A DNA stretch of 64,000 bases, from positions 62,001 to 126,000 of the forward strand of contig MCGE01000045.1 of NCBI GenBank assembly GCA_002105175.1, given 5' to 3'. The position numbers were made by a program, and so were the translations under genes. Below the pieces are notes generated by a model that ran no database searches, had not been told where the DNA came from, and saw only the letters and a list, made by a program, of their open reading frames with translations. Source of the DNA: Absidia repens (taxonomy: Eukaryota > Mucoromycota > Mucoromycetes > Mucorales > Cunninghamellaceae). Positions 10,368 through 23,357 of the stretch are shown piece by piece (position 1 is the first letter of the stretch; every line of letters starts with the position of its first letter).

Positions 10368-11033
10368 ATGAAACTTTCTGCCGTTGTTGTCGCTGCATTG
10401 GTCAGTATGGTATCAGCCCAATCTTCAGGTGCCATTATCTCTGTCACAGCGCCTCTGCAAGGTGCATCTTACAAGGCTGGCGACAAAGCCATTATCTCGT
10501 GGATCAATCCATCGGTTGAAAGCATCTCCCAAATCGTGTTAGCAAAAGGAGGCAGTACTTCCCTTCAACCTGTCACCACCATTGCTACCAACGTACCAGC
10601 ATCTTCAGGTTCTTATACATGGAACATCCCTGCAGACATTCCTGCTGGTAGCGACTACGCATTTGAATTTGGTACCTCACCCAACTTGGCTTTCACTGGT
10701 CAATTTTCTATCACTGGTGGTGGTGGTGGTGGTGGTGCCAGCAGCAGTAGCAACAGTAGCGCCGGAGCCGGAGCCCCTAAGTCGTCTGCGGCGGCTTCAG
10801 GGTCATCTTTACCATCTGGCGCCTCATCTAAACCATCCTCTTCGATTTCTGGTTCTGCTGCCTCCGCTGGCTCTGCTGGTTCTGCTGGCTCTGGCTCTGC
10901 TGGTTCTGCTTCTGGCTCTGCATCTTCTGGCTCGAGCTCGCAATCCTCGTCCTCTAGCGCTGCCAACTCTTTGACCGCTAGTTCTGTTGCTGTCGTAGGA
11001 GCAGCTCTCATTGCTATTGCCCAAGTTTTCTAA
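10368..11033 (+). CDS. Ser-rich GPI-anchored cell-wall protein with Kre9/KNH N-terminal domain
   Basis: Single exon, 221 residues. Signal peptide about 1-17 (AALVSMVSAQ). Residues about 25-115 match the Kre9/KNH-like N-terminal domain of fungal wall proteins (SVTAPLQGASYKAGDKAIISW at the start, YAFEFGTSPNLAFTGQFSI at the end). Then come a Gly run, a long Ser/Ala/Gly region with SGSAASAGSAGSAGS-type repeats (about 120-200) that would be heavily O-mannosylated, and a C-terminal hydrophobic tail (SVAVVGAALIAIAQVF) fitting a GPI signal. The family is linked to wall beta-glucan assembly in yeasts, though single-domain relatives in other fungi are largely uncharacterised. A TATA box lies 80 bp upstream. 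Confidence 0.9.
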   Translation: MKLSAVVVAALVSMVSAQSSGAIISVTAPLQGASYKAGDKAIISWINPSVESISQIVLAKGGSTSLQPVTTIATNVPASSGSYTWNIPADIPAGSDYAFEFGTSPNLAFTGQFSITGGGGGGGASSSSNSSAGAGAPKSSAAASGSSLPSGASSKPSSSISGSAASAGSAGSAGSGSAGSASGSASSGSSSQSSSSSAANSLTASSVAVVGAALIAIAQVF

Positions 11034-11361
11034 ATAACTCAACGATGACGTCCTAGATCTTCATACTTACAAGTACCATGTATTTACTACGATTATTCGA
11101 ATTCTTTTTCTTCTTCTTTTATTTAATCACAGAGAAATAAAAATATTCTATTTTCAATATCATATCACTTTTTTTTTTTTTTTTTTTTTTTTCTCTTCGA
11201 GTCTAATCAAAGGAAGGATCAACATTTATGGAGATCATGTGGATCTAACAAGGAGATGAGATATTCCACTCTTTTCCAAAAAAAGTAAGCGCTCGACAAC
11301 AACAATCGGGGTTTATAAGGATTGGCAGAAAAAATCATCAACAATAAAGTGGCCCGACAGA

Positions 11362-11396
<35 letters not shown>

Positions 11397-12471
11397 GTTT
11401 ACAGTTACTGGGTAGATATTATTCAGATAGATGTCATTTCTTAGTGTTTTTAAATTAGATTCCAGATACTACATTATACATAAAAGTTGCTGACAGGGAT
11501 CGAAACATTATACTGTAGAAATCAACAAATATTGGAGCACTATGTATAGTGATGAGGATTGAGGAATTTCTAAAGTATTTGTACAACAACGCATTTTCTG
11601 CATGATGATCAATTGTTTCCTATGATACAGTATTTACTCTTTCGACGAGCGCCTTTTTTTTGGCGAAGATCTTGAAATAAATAAATACTAATTAATACAT
11701 TCAGAAGTTGTAATAGAATCAGTCATCTCAAGCTTATCGCTTCTCCTTACTTTCGTGTTTAAAGTTTATAGTGATTTCGTTTGATCTATTTAGTTCATTA
11801 TACCTTTGGTGGTTTAGTGGATTTTCCAAGTCTGTGTTCTATTATATTACCTAACCCCTAGTGGAATAAATATGTACACTATTTTTTTTTTTTTTTTACT
11901 GCAGCCCTTTATATATAAAGCAGCAATTTACTGTGAACCCTTCCTTTATTATCGGTAGCATTTTTTTGTTTGTTTGTAAATCAGTAGAAAAAAGGCCAAT
12001 GGTTCATCGTGCATTCAAAGCAGTGTTCCTGGATTCCGCAAATGGTAATTTCATAAAGATGAGTGTGGCTCATCATAGTTGTCCAAGCTCAGATTGAGCT
12101 AAAAATAGACATGTTTTTATGATACACTGGTCAAACAATCTTTATTTGTGTGTGCGAGTGCAGGGGAATTGTCATCATATTTTTAAGATTACTTTCCAAG
12201 TGATAATGGTAATGATGGTATACTGCACAGTGCTATGTAGTACGTAGGTACCATTTTCTTTAAACAGAGGCTTTTTTTAACTATGAATGATATGTTACAC
12301 GGATATTTTTTCTTCTTGAGTTTAAACTAACCAATAGGCACTTGTACTAATTTTATATTTTGGTCCCATCACCCTACCATACACAGACGATCGCTCTCTC
12401 CTTTACCACTCTCGCTCCTTTTTTTCTTTTCTTTTCTACCCCCTCCCCTTTCTTTTTTTTCCCATTTTATT
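11034..12471. other. Intergenic region, 1.4 kb, no gene seen
   Basis: Contains AATAAA at 11136-11143 (likely the polyadenylation signal of the upstream gene), a 24-base T tract at 11169-11192, an ATT microsatellite and another T tract at about 11882-11898. A pyrimidine-rich block at 12385-12465 precedes the next gene. Confidence 0.6.
11361..11392 (+). repeat. (ATT)n microsatellite
   Basis: About ten tandem ATT units, uninterrupted. Confidence 0.9.
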
Positions 12472-13709
12472 ATGGGTCTCCGTGTATTTTGGTTGACCTT
12501 GATCAGAGTCCTCTTGGTCATTACTAGTGCAGCTACTCTTGCATGTCATAGTGGTAAGTTCAAGTATATGGTGATCCGGGCGTCGTTCAGAAGACCTTTT
12601 TTCTTTGTATTTTTTATAACGTAAATATTCTTCTCATAATAGTACAAATAGCGTTACTAGGGACCACCTCTTGGTTTCCCCATAACTATTCGGTAAGAAG
12701 AAAATACCAAAAGGATATACATATTACACAGCGGATAGTTCTGGCAATATGCCATTTTAGAAAGTCAACTTTAATAATGAACCTTTTCCCCTCTCAGTAT
12801 ATTCTGTATTTCGTAGGACCTGGGGTCTCAACGATTTCGTCTTCTGCGTTACTTTTCACTATGGTCTGTGGTATAAAATCCATTCGAGGGGATCGATTTA
12901 CAAGTATTTTGAATTTGGCGTTGATGATTGCCACAGTGGCGATTGGGACAGTGAAAACGGGGTTCCAATCTAATTGCAGTGGTGGTGAATTCAAACGATG
13001 CTGTAAGATGAATCCTTCCTCCAAAAAAATACGTACCTCTGAACTTGACCTTTTTTTTATTTTTATTTTTTATTTGGTTTAAAAAGGGCTTTCTAATGGT
13101 ACGTGGATTGGTTCAATTGTTGTGGCAGCATTTTGGTTGCTTTTAGTCCTTTACGTTTTTATTCAACGAAGCAGTGATATTTTCCAAAACGGTGATGAAT
13201 ATGAAGTGTATGACTTTAAAAACACGGGCCACAATAGTATTCCCATGGCAGTGACATCTCAATCACCTATCGTATCGCCACTCAAACAGCAACAACTACA
13301 CGATCAGTCATCTTCTCATCACGGTGATATGGTCAGCAACGATTATAATCAAGCATATTATGATCCAGCAGGATATGTTGATTACGGACAACAGCAACAG
13401 TACGGTCTTCCGCCACCAAACTACGGTAACCATCAGCATCAGCCACCACATCAGTATGACGGATACGGACCTTCTGATGCCTACAATAATAACGGCGGTT
13501 ATGGCTACTATGTCCCCCCTGAATCATCTTTAGCGACGCCAATCGAACTCACAAACTCTCAATATACAAACAATACACCCAATGGTTCACATGCCGATGA
13601 TGATACGGCACATATCATGGCAGATATTGGTGGTGTTGATCATCGCTCTCGTCCGTCGCCTCCTCACACTCCTTCCAAATCGCATCAAGTCCCTCATACT
13701 TATGATTAG
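12472..13709 (+). CDS. Four-helix (tetraspan, MARVEL-like) membrane protein with Q/H/P/Y-rich tail
   Basis: Four exons, 12472-12553, 12643-12692, 12798-13002 and 13087-13709, give 319 residues; splice sites are GTAAGT, GTAAGA and GTAAGA with normal AG acceptors. Hydrophobic segments lie at about 5-27, 45-68, 76-96 and 118-138. The loop between helices 3 and 4 holds cysteines (SNCSGGEFKRCW), compatible with a disulfide outside the cell. The cytoplasmic tail (139-319) is low complexity: YNQAYYDP, GYVDYGQQQQYGLPPPN, HQHQPPHQY. The arrangement resembles fungal MARVEL or SUR7-like plasma-membrane proteins, but no diagnostic motif fixes the family. Function not assigned. Confidence 0.8.
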
Positions 13710-15122
13710 TTTTCTTAAAAAAAAAATCAATTTAATTATCAATTATTAAACGCACTTGTGCTCCGTTTAAGCTTGAGGAACGCATCTATTTACTGCCTGC
13801 CATCTTTGGAGTGTCGGGTATAAAGAGCTGGGGTTTGACGCTATGCTGGTGGCATGGCCTTCGTAGATTAATATGAATAGCAGAGCGAAAATATCGTCAA
13901 TATTGATATTAAATGGTCTTGGACGGCAAATCTATCTATCTATCTATTTCTGTTACCTTTAAAAATTCTCTTCAATTCTCTGAATCACAGGGATTTCCTT
14001 TATCGCTTGCGCCAAAGGCAACTCCTTTTTCGTGTCCACCAAAACCCGCACTTTCCCCGCTTTTGTCAGAGTCGACAATTTTTTATCGCTCCCCCCCATT
14101 GAAAAAATGATTAACAGTTCTCTAAATCAGCTGGATTTCCTATTTGGTACCCGCCAAAGTTAAACTTTTTTCAGCGCCTACCACAACCAACACCTTTCAT
14201 TCCTGTCTTTCATTCTTTTTTTTTTTCAATTATTCATTTTTCTTTTTCTTTGTAGATGGATGCTTTTCTCACTATGGAGGATCTTATGGTAATATTGATT
14301 TGGCGAATGCAAGGGATTGAAATCCAAATGCATAGTGAAACCCTTTAATTTTGAATTTCTAGGGTACCATACTAGAGACATCCTTTTATTGTTTAGTGGA
14401 TCTTACATGCAATATAGATAAGAATTTTTTTATATGAATTGCTATAAAGTGACTAATGTAGTTTTATTTTGTAGATAGTGCGACTGGAATTGACTGGTTG
14501 GCAGAATGCTTGTAAGCTGTAGTAGCGGTTTGTTGGTGGAATCTTGGGGGAGGGTTGAACAAAATGCTTAGTGGTTGACAACGTTGTCTTGCTGATTGGT
14601 ACTGAGCGATATTGAAGATTACTAATAGTAGTTTAAATATATATAAGAATACATTATTAGTCGTGATAGTTCTATTAGTGTATACATTCTTTTTTTCCTT
14701 CTCTTTTTGAAATACATGGCAATAGACCATACAATAAAATAGCTTCGACTTTTGGTTTTATTATTATTATTATTATTCAATGATGTGGAATCAAAAAATT
14801 ACTGCAGATGAGGTGATGCACTGATGGGCAGGGGAGGATCGAAGAATTACTATAGTGAGGGTGGGATGGCAACGCCCTTTAAATTCAGCAAATTTGCTGA
14901 TTTTGCAATCATTCGCAACAGTTGAGCTACATATAGTGACAACTGCTATAAAGAGCTCACTGGACAGAGAGTTACGAATGCAAATACCATTTTGATTTAG
15001 TGTGCGCTAGTAAATTCATTAGTGTAAACATCCATTCTTTCACGGCTCCACTTATTTTCCAGCAGCTGCCAAATAGTTGGAAAATATGGTACAATATTGT
15101 TGACCAATTCTTGACCACCCAA
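13710..15122. other. Intergenic region, 1.4 kb, no gene seen
   Basis: No supported gene. Contains short CTAT repeats (13931-13947), pyrimidine tracts (14215-14255) and a short ATT/TTA repeat (about 14757-14777). Short open frames have no family features. Confidence 0.5.
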
Positions 15123-17034
15123 ATTGCAAGAAAATGGATAGTAAGAAAACTCAGCTATAGTAACTTTAATTTCGCTCTTTTGGCCCTCCAACTTTTTTTT
15201 TTCTGATCCACCGCTAGCGCCCTGTCCATCATAGGAGCCGTCCGTCCTTTTTTTCTCAATCGCTGTCCATTCATCGTGCCAAATCACAGAGTCTTTCATC
15301 CCATCCCATTAAAACCCACACTTCAGAAACCCCCCGCTACCCAGTGATTACATAATTAATAGTATTCTCAACTTTGCTCTTCAATATACCCCACCTCAAA
15401 AAAATACACTGTAATAGCTGTTTTTTCACACAAACACATCCCTCTACTCTTTACTGCGCGCAAACTTATGGAGTTGGTAGAAGAAATTTCCATAATACCC
15501 AATCCGTTCCTTTTTCATATATATATAGACACACTTTTTTTTCTATGCATATGTAATACACATTCGATGAAGCTCATCATGTAAATGTACAACAGAGAGA
15601 CTAATCGTAATAAAAAGAACATATTTATTCAGACGTAGATATAAACGATGACAAACTATTACTAAACTAATGAGTGCTAATCTACTGTCGTTCCCAAATC
15701 CTTCATCCAAAATGAAAGGGTTTCCCCATGATGTTTGTTTTGCGTTTTTTAAAACGCCCCTAATTCAAGTTCTAACACTAATCCTAGATCACCAGCACCC
15801 CAATGAGCCTTGCCATCATATCATTCAGACTATCATGAAGGAAAAAAATAAAAATAAAATAGAAAGAAAAAAAGAGCAGAAAAAAAATGGGGGCCAAAAA
15901 AAATAGAAAGCAAAATGCGGAGCCTGAATCATGCAGCATTTTTTTTTATGTCAGAAAATCAGGGAAGGGGCTATCGCCATAATTATCATAGTGCATAATT
16001 CGTTTTAATTTCCAGTGGAAAGGCAGTCGCAACCCCTACATAATCAAGCTCTAATCTCTCTGACGCCTTTCAAGTAAGCTATTATTTTAGCACACAAAAA
16101 AACCCATTGACAATGCGTTGAGCACGACAGTCGGGCCCCAAGGGGCTGCCCACCATAGTGCGAAATGGCGGGGGCTTTAATCCCTTCCCATCAAAACCCA
16201 CACTTTAATAAAAAAAACTCTGACACTCAATAAATCGAAAGATTTCCAAAGTTCCACTTAGAACATCTCTGCCATTGTACTATCCGTCCATTTTCTCCAC
16301 TCACATCACTGTATCCATGTCGCTGTTACAATGTTGTTGGTTTTTTTTTTGGCAACACATTTCCAGATAGACTGTAATTAGCATTTTACACATCCCCCCA
16401 CACACACACCGGTTCTGTTTCTCCACGCACGTATGCCATGTACATTCAGCGAGGCAATGAAAAGCATAAAAGAGAAGAATGGTAAAAAGACAAGACATAT
16501 TTAATTCTGATATAGATGCAATATAAACTATGACAACTAACGCTAAGCTGAGCTAATAACACTATTCTAAAAATGAATGCTAATTCGATGACGGTCAAAG
16601 ATCACGAATCCAAAATGGAAGGGTCTCCCCATGATGTTTGCATTGAACTTTTCAAAAGGCCCCTGATCAAGTAACCACTAATCCAAGATCACTAAATCCA
16701 CAGTTCAAGTTGATGTTCTAAAAAAAAAGAAAAGGAAGAAAGAGGAAGAAAAAAAAAAAAAAAAGAGAAAAATTAAATCTATGAGAGGCGGAGTGCGAAT
16801 GGTTCAGTCATCCTGTTTTTCGACCCTCTATTTTTCACCACACACAAAAAAAAGTACCCATTGACGACGCGCTGAGCACGACGGTTGGGCCCCTTGGGGC
16901 TGCCCACCATAGTGCGAAATGGCGGAGGCTTTAGTCCTATCCCATCGAAACCCACACTTTGATAAAAAACTGTGACACCCAGTAAATCGAAAGATTTCCA
17001 AAAGCTCCAGCGGAGCGCCAGAGCGTTTATTTAA
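15123..17034 (+). repeat. R1 dispersed repeat, copy B
   Basis: Starts at AAGAAAATGGATAGTAAG and ends at AGCGCCAGAGCGTTTATTT. Same order of landmarks as copy A, including the GC-rich module twice (about 16107-16205 and 16857-16965). It holds one unit of the segment that is duplicated in tandem in copy A. Confidence 0.85.
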
Positions 17035-17487
17035 GAAAATAGAAGCTCAAAAAATATATATTTAAATTCCTATACTACTGACTGCGGTTTTACTGAAAGA
17101 ACTATTCTATGGTTATGTCGTTACTCCGCAGGAGCTTGTCCATTTTCCATTTTATGAGCAATAGTCGATTTATGGCATGTGTCGTGTTCCAGGGGATTTT
17201 CGTAGGATTTCTCCAATTGCGGAAAACTGTTGTGTTGATCGTACCGATCAAGGCTCCCACCTACCAAACCCAACCCGGCCTTTAAATATTGTCCAATAAA
17301 AACATCAAGTGCCAAAACAAGGAACTACTTTTTTTGGAAGATGGTAAGGGGTGGGCAACATTTTTCAGAGTGACCCATGATAGGTCAATAATGAATCACA
17401 GTGACTCCGATCACGCTAAAAAATAAATATCGAAAGAAGGCCCGGTCAAACAGAAAATTTTTTTCCCTTCGCTAACAACAATATAAT
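17035..17487. other. Promoter region of AspRS with a partial foldback-like sequence
   Basis: 17289-17350 shares ATTGTCCAATAAAA and ACTTTTTTTGGAA-like motifs with the foldback at 60485-60618, suggesting a decayed copy. A 64-residue minus-strand open frame (17121-17315) has no recognisable family. The rest is the AspRS upstream region. Confidence 0.45.
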
Positions 17488-19404
17488 ATGTCTGAACCCA
17501 AAGTAGAAAAGACTCCTGAAGAAGAAAAACCCAAGGAAGAGTTTTTTGAGTAAGTCTAATAATATACTATCTATGTAGGAGAAAATACGATAGACTTACC
17601 TTCATATTTTTTCAGTGACGAAGGTAAGCCCATCTCGAAAAAGGGCTTCAAGAAGCTCCAAGCCGCCAAAGAAAAGGCGGAACGAAAAGCTGCCACTGCT
17701 GCCAAGGTTGCCGAGGAAAAGGCTGCTAGAGACGCTGGGAATGTTGTAAGTTGTCAAATAGAATAACGCGAACTTCATGTTATAGGCTATAACAACTCGT
17801 TTGAATTTCCAATAGGACTTCTCAACTGAACTTTATGGCAAACTCCCAATGAACCAATCTCAAGAACGCACAGGTATTTTTTTTTTTTTTTTTTTTTTTG
17901 TGGGTTGGGAATTTTGCTGACTTTCTATTTTTGAACAAAGGGGCTAAGCGTGAAGATATCACTCACATCCAAGGCAGCCGTGCTGGTGAAAAGGTATTGA
18001 TTCGCGCTCGTGTTCATACTTCTCGCCCAACTGGTGGCAAAATGTGCTTCTTCGTATTCCGTCAAGGTGTGTCCACTATTCAAGGTATCATCACTGCCAA
18101 TGAAAATACCATCAGCAAACAAATGATCAAGTTCTGTGTTGGTATTCCTGCTGAATCTATCGTTCTGGTGGAAGCCACCATTGTTAAGCCTGTGGAAGAA
18201 GTCAAGAGTTGCACTGTATCGGATGCTGAATTATCTATCAGTAAGATTCATATTGTTTCAGAAGTCAAGGAACGTTTAGCCTTTTCTTTGGAAGATGCGT
18301 CAAGACCCGAATCAGACTATGAAAAAGAAGAAAATGCTCAACTTGCCCGCGTTAACTTGGATACGCGTCTTAATAACCGTGTATTGGATCTTCGCACAAC
18401 TACCAACAATGCTATTTTCCGTTTACAATCAGCTGTATGTTTGCTATTCCGTGAATTCTTGGTCGAACGTAAATTTATCGAAATCCATACGCCCAAGATC
18501 ATTGGTACAGCCTCTGAAGGTGGCTCCAACGTTTTTAAGGTCTCTTACTTCAAACAGGACGCATTTTTGGCACAATCCCCTCAACTTTACAAGCAAATGT
18601 GTATCGCTTCTGACTTCGGTCGTGTATTTGAAATTGCACCTGTTTTCCGTGCTGAAGACTCTAACACTCATCGCCACATGACCGAATTTATGGGACTCGA
18701 TATGGAAATGGCATTCGAAGAACACTATCATGAAGTTGTCGATGTTTTGGATGAATTATTTGTGTTCATTTTCACCAACCTTAAGGCTCGCTATTCTACC
18801 GAAATCGATGCCGTCAAACGCCAATACAATTTTGAAGATTTCGAATTCTTACCAAAATCTCTCCGATTGACTTACGCTGAAGGTGTCCAAATGTTACGTG
18901 ATGCTGGTGTTGAATTAGGCGACTATGAAGATTTAAGGTAAAAGAAATTACTGGGATGTAACTATGATATTATTTAACTAAAAGATATTTTTTTTCTCTC
19001 ATAGCACTGCCAACGAAAAGTTCCTTGGTAAACTTGTGAAAGAAAAGTATCACACCGACTTTTACATCTTGGATAAATTCCCCTTGGCAGTAAGACCTTT
19101 CTACACGATGCCCGATCCCAAGAACCCTCAGTATTCCAACTCTTACGATTTCTTCATTCGTGGTGAAGAAATTCTTTCTGGTGCTCAACGTATTCATGAT
19201 CCTGACTTTTTGGAAGAACGTGCCAAGATTCATGGTGTCGACCTCTCTACCATCCAGCCATACATCGATGCCTTCAAGATCGGTGCTCCTCCTCATGCCG
19301 GCGGTGGAATTGGTCTTGAACGTGTGGTCATGTTGTATCTTGCACTCGGTAACATTCGCCGTACCAGCTTGTTCCCTCGTGATCCTAAACGCCTTAGCCC
19401 TTGA
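17488..19404 (+). CDS. DPS1: Aspartyl-tRNA synthetase, cytosolic eukaryotic type
   Basis: Five exons, 17488-17549, 17616-17745, 17816-17873, 17941-18937 and 19005-19404; 548 residues, close to yeast Dps1 (557). It charges tRNA-Asp in the cytoplasm. A Lys/Glu/Ala-rich N-terminal extension (about 1-64) resembles the tRNA-binding extension of fungal enzymes. An OB-fold anticodon-binding domain follows ([20 protein letters not shown]). The class II core shows motif 1 ([11 protein letters not shown]), motif 2 ([15 protein letters not shown], about 315-330) and motif 3 ([12 protein letters not shown], about 514-525). The end, [11 protein letters not shown], is typical of archaeal/eukaryotic AspRS. 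Frame closes exactly. A 22-base T tract lies in intron 3. Confidence 0.97.
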
Positions 19405-19829
19405 AAAAAGATACATTTACTTCTCTATCATATATGTTACAAAAATAAAACCTATTCTCTTTTTTTTATCAATTTGTTATGTAAGAAACCTTTTGTATCA
19501 GATTTGTATTTTCTTCTAAAACTGGGACTTTGATCAGGGGTGCCGATATTTTGGAGGTACCTCAAGGTTCTAGACGGCCCGTAATTTGATACACACATAC
19601 CTTCCCCTGATAATGTAGAAGCACTTAATGAAATCTTTTTGAGCGGGGCCTTGGAGGTACCAAGACGTTTAGTACAAAAAAAATCCCGCCCACGTGGTGA
19701 TTTTTTTAAATTTATTCCCGATTTTTTCATTTTCTTTTTTTCCTTCCTTTGTTCCTTCCCCAATTCAACTTCTTTGATCTTCGATTAGTATCAGGACTAG
19801 CTTAGAAGGGTTTTCAGCTCACGGATACA

Positions 19830-19955
19830 ACATGCATGGGGAATCCCTTTCATTTTGGATGTGGGATTTAGAACCACCAATAGTTGGCTTTATGGAACCT
19901 TCATTAGTTTAGTTAGTATCGATTTGTCTATAGTTTGTATATACATCCAAATAAA
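19830..19955 (-). repeat. R2-like repeat fragment, inverted
   Basis: Reads GCATGGGGAATCCCTTTCATTTTGGAT, the reverse complement of the R2 landmark ATCCAAAATGAAAGGG...CCCCATGC, followed by a matching TTAGTTTAGTTAGTATCG stretch. Truncated on both sides. Confidence 0.6.
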
Positions 19956-21517
19956 ATATGTCTGTAGTTACATGCTTCAACGAAAAATGTCCATTAGCCT
20001 TTTTCAAGTCTTGTGCAATAGCTTCCTTTTATTACCATCGTCCCCATAGCGCCATTGTCTTGCTTCAGTTGCCGATGTTCTTCTGATAGTAGTTAGATAA
20101 GATTACCCATTCTTCAAATTTCACATTATTTCCTCCCCCATAAATCCTTCCACACCCCTCGTCTTTATAGTTCTAGTATCTACCATATTCCTACAAATAA
20201 AATGCGCCTTTTTATGAACCCATTCTCTGACCATTACTTATTAAGCAAAAGCCGGTTATTGTAGCTATTTTGTGAGCGTTCTATCAGATACCTGCTTTCT
20301 CTAACTCACTCACTGTAATTACTCTCACCAAAAAGACCCTGGAAAAGGCTAGTCAGCCTTAAATTACTTGAACTTATTTAAAAGATCCTTTATTATTCAT
20401 GTGTTAGATCGATTATATAAATGAAACCTAGGTCATGCTTTGTGTGTGTGTGTAGCCTCTATTATCATAGAGCATTTTGCATTACTTTCTACCTTATCTA
20501 TAAGTATTTGCACCACTCACCTTGGCACCCCGTAGATCCATTTTTATAAAGTATCAGAATGCTTTAAAATTAAATATATATAACATTAATACAATGAAGG
20601 TTTACTGTACGTTCTTGCTGAAATACGCCATATCAATGCACTATACCAGCATAGGTTGCTTTGCGCAGCCTAAACGCTCAGGAAATGAAATTGCCCACGG
20701 ATTTTGCAAAGAAAGTGGGCTACATATGATATTGCTATTTTTATTTGTATCATTTTCTTCTCTTTCCTCCGCCTTAACAGTATAGTTGATATGATAGACA
20801 AAGAAGAAGAAATAAAGACTTGGATGCTTTTGGAAAAAGACTGGGTAGTACTGGTTGTCAAAGTATCACAAAAAGAATAAAAAATAAAAAATAAAATTCA
20901 GGAACCAAAAATTATCATTATTCTTTTCTTTTCTTTTTTTTTTTTTAAGAAAAAAAGACGCCTTTATTCATTCAAGCTCCCAGTATTGCATAAACTTTAT
21001 ATAGCCCTGGTGAATTTCAAAAATGGATCGCTGAAGGGAGTCTGGATTTTCGTCCATTGGTTCGCAAAAGGGCGTGTATCTCATTGAGTTTGTGTTATAT
21101 TTCCAAATATACGTGTTGCGAGTTTTACATCAACAGTTCGTGAGGTTCTTACATTTTTTGTTTTGCTTTCCATTCCATCCTGTTCACCATGAAGAGCGAC
21201 AATCCAACAAAACAGCTCTGGAGAGGTAATACCGGCGTCACTTTGTTGACTGGTATATATATAATATATAGATATGCAGGCATCATAAGTATGGTATCTG
21301 GATGTCTTACTTGTCAGATCTCAATGTCAATAGTACCGTATCATCAGCTGTCTCCATAAATCGTGTTTGGTACATATAGCCTCTGTCTGTTATGTATATA
21401 TATATATATCAATGCAAACAAATGATAGACTCAAAAAAAAAAAAAAAAAAAAAAACTGATTTATTACTGTATATCTATCTGTTCAAATAAATGATACTGG
21501 ACTATTTTTCTATATCT

Positions 21518-21573
21518 ACACACATATATATATACACGCACACATACAGACACGCACACGCACATAAACACAG

Positions 21574-21611
<38 letters not shown>

Positions 21612-21612
21612 T
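21518..21612 (+). repeat. Compound CA/TA microsatellite
   Basis: Alternating purine-pyrimidine run: CACATATATATATACACGCACACATAC-like sequence passing into about 13 TA units, then CTATATT repeats. Confidence 0.85.
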
Positions 21613-21891
21613 CTATATTCTATATCCTATTCTATATTCTCCCTTGAAATGATGACCAAGCAATTGAATGTATTCCAATATGACGACGCATTATTTCACA
21701 CGTTTGTCATTATGTTGAAAGCTGTAAACAAAAGACGTTTTTCTTTAAAAAAAAAGTTGATTGAATAGAAGTTGTATTGTTGCTGGGCGCTGAAGGTGAC
21801 GATAAAAGATGAAGCTAAGAGGATAGACAATAATAAGAGGGCGAGATGACTGTAGTGGGAGCGGGATAAGTTGGAGTGTAAATAATCGATC

Positions 21892-22928
21892 TTAATAAAA
21901 TAATAATAATAAAAAGCTAATATGGTGACCGATGAGGGCGGGAGTAAGGATCGTATCTTGGTGGGGTGGACGACGATCATAACGATCATAGCGATCGTAT
22001 CGATTGTACCGATCACGCTCAAGTCGATCATAAGGAGGTGCTTCATATCGATCCATATATCTATCGTACGGGCGATCATACCGAGTTGCACGGTCATATC
22101 TCGAGTCACGACGATAGCGATAATCGCCAGCACTACGAGGATCAAAACGGTCCATGTCTTTTTATCCCAAAAAGGAAAATGGAAAATTAGCATCAAATGT
22201 ATGTGTTATTAATAGGGAGACAAAGCACTTACGTCTACCACCATGGCCATGTTTAGGTGGGCCATGGTAACGACCAGGAGTAGGGTTTCTAGGTTTTGCT
22301 CGTTTAGCCTAATGAAGTTTTAAAGAAAAATTAGTTTGATGAAGTTTAAAAAGTTCTTCTGGTACCTTTTCTACAGTAACGATTCGTCCATCGATTTCAG
22401 TTGCATTTACAGCATCCATTGCTCTGTCAGCATCTTCTGCATTTTTCATCTGGATAAAACCAAACCCACGAGATTCACGGGTATGTGGATCATACATGAC
22501 TTCAGCCTTGTGAACAGTACCGTGCTTGGTGAAAACTTCTTCTAGTTGTGTGCCTGTGGTCTTTGAAGATAATCCTGTTACAAACAAATTATCTCCAGGG
22601 TTGACTTCTTCATCAGGTCTAAAGTTGAAATAAAGTCGGCAGAATGTTAATATCGTTATGGCTCAGTATTTCCATTATTCTATCTTACAATCCTCGATCC
22701 AACCTATCCCCAGAGCGAGATCGGCTTCTGTATCTACTTTCACGTCGTTCGTGCAAAGGCGAACGAGAACGGGAATGGCTACGAGGTGGGCTTCGTCGTC
22801 TTTCGTCGGAAACACGTCGGTCTATATCGAAGCACATAAAAAAAATATTAAAAAACATGACGTGAATAAGATTACTACACTGAGCTCGAGCTTCATTTAT
22901 TGCTCTTAATGCAAAGCATACCACTCAT
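21892..22928 (-). CDS. Transformer-2-like RS-domain/RRM splicing regulator
   Basis: Five exons on the minus strand: 22928-22922 (7 nt, ATGAGTG), 22821-22689, 22618-22366, 22308-22233 and 22157-21892; 244 residues, frame exact. The N-terminus (1-46) is an RS domain (SPPRSHSRSRSPLHERR, RYRSRSRSG). One RRM spans about 53-131, with RNP2 NLFVTGL and RNP1 RGFGFIQM. The linker after the RRM is Gly/His/Pro-rich and the tail (about 157-225) is made of Arg/Asp/Tyr repeats (DRYNRYDRYDRYDRR). RS-RRM-basic tail is the layout of Tra2 family regulators of exon choice, and fungi such as S. pombe have relatives. The intron between exons 3 and 4, read through, would end the protein early, a possible regulated retention. 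Confidence 0.88.
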
Positions 22929-22975
22929 TATAATAGATATATGTAGAACTTGTGTATAAAGGAAAGTGCTGTGAG

Positions 22976-23010
<35 letters not shown>

Positions 23011-23357
23011 TTTTTCTCTGAGAGGGCAGCCATTGATAGTCACTCCAAACTGTTTGTTGAAAGATTTAATCCAATTATATTTCCTGTTTTCAAACCCAAT
23101 TCCGGATCATCGCAAGTATGATCAGACACGGATCCTTTAGTACTATATCAGCCATGATCTTCGGATCCTCTGGCACATATTTAGTACTATATCATTTCAT
23201 GTATCATATGGGGAAGATAATAAGTCTTACAAAGGAGAAGCTACAGGATTCTTTCTCTCTAAGAATTGCTTACTAATGTATAAATGTAATAAAGTATATT
23301 CAGTACTGTACATACAGTGCAGCAATTTCTCGGTTTTAAATTTTTTTTTTAATTAAA
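22929..23357. other. Intergenic region with an A30 tract
   Basis: An uninterrupted A run of about 30 bases occupies 22978-23007. Two direct copies of TTTAGTACTATATCA lie at 23138 and 23178. No gene seen. Confidence 0.6.

Larger units (their letters stand above)
19405..21891. other. Intergenic region, 2.5 kb, no gene seen
   Basis: No supported gene. Contains an R2-like fragment on the minus strand (about 19830-19955), two related motifs GGAGGTACC at 19553 and 19653, a Y-tract at 20925-20947, an A tract (21434-21455) and a CA/TA-rich microsatellite zone (21518-21612). Confidence 0.55.

Noticed and set aside
10700..11011. Acidic and Arg-rich open frames on the minus strand
   Set aside because: Shadows of the Ser/Ala/Gly-rich repeat of the GPI wall protein.
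17121..17315. 64-residue minus-strand open frame upstream of AspRS
   Set aside because: Overlaps a decayed foldback-like sequence and has no recognisable domain.
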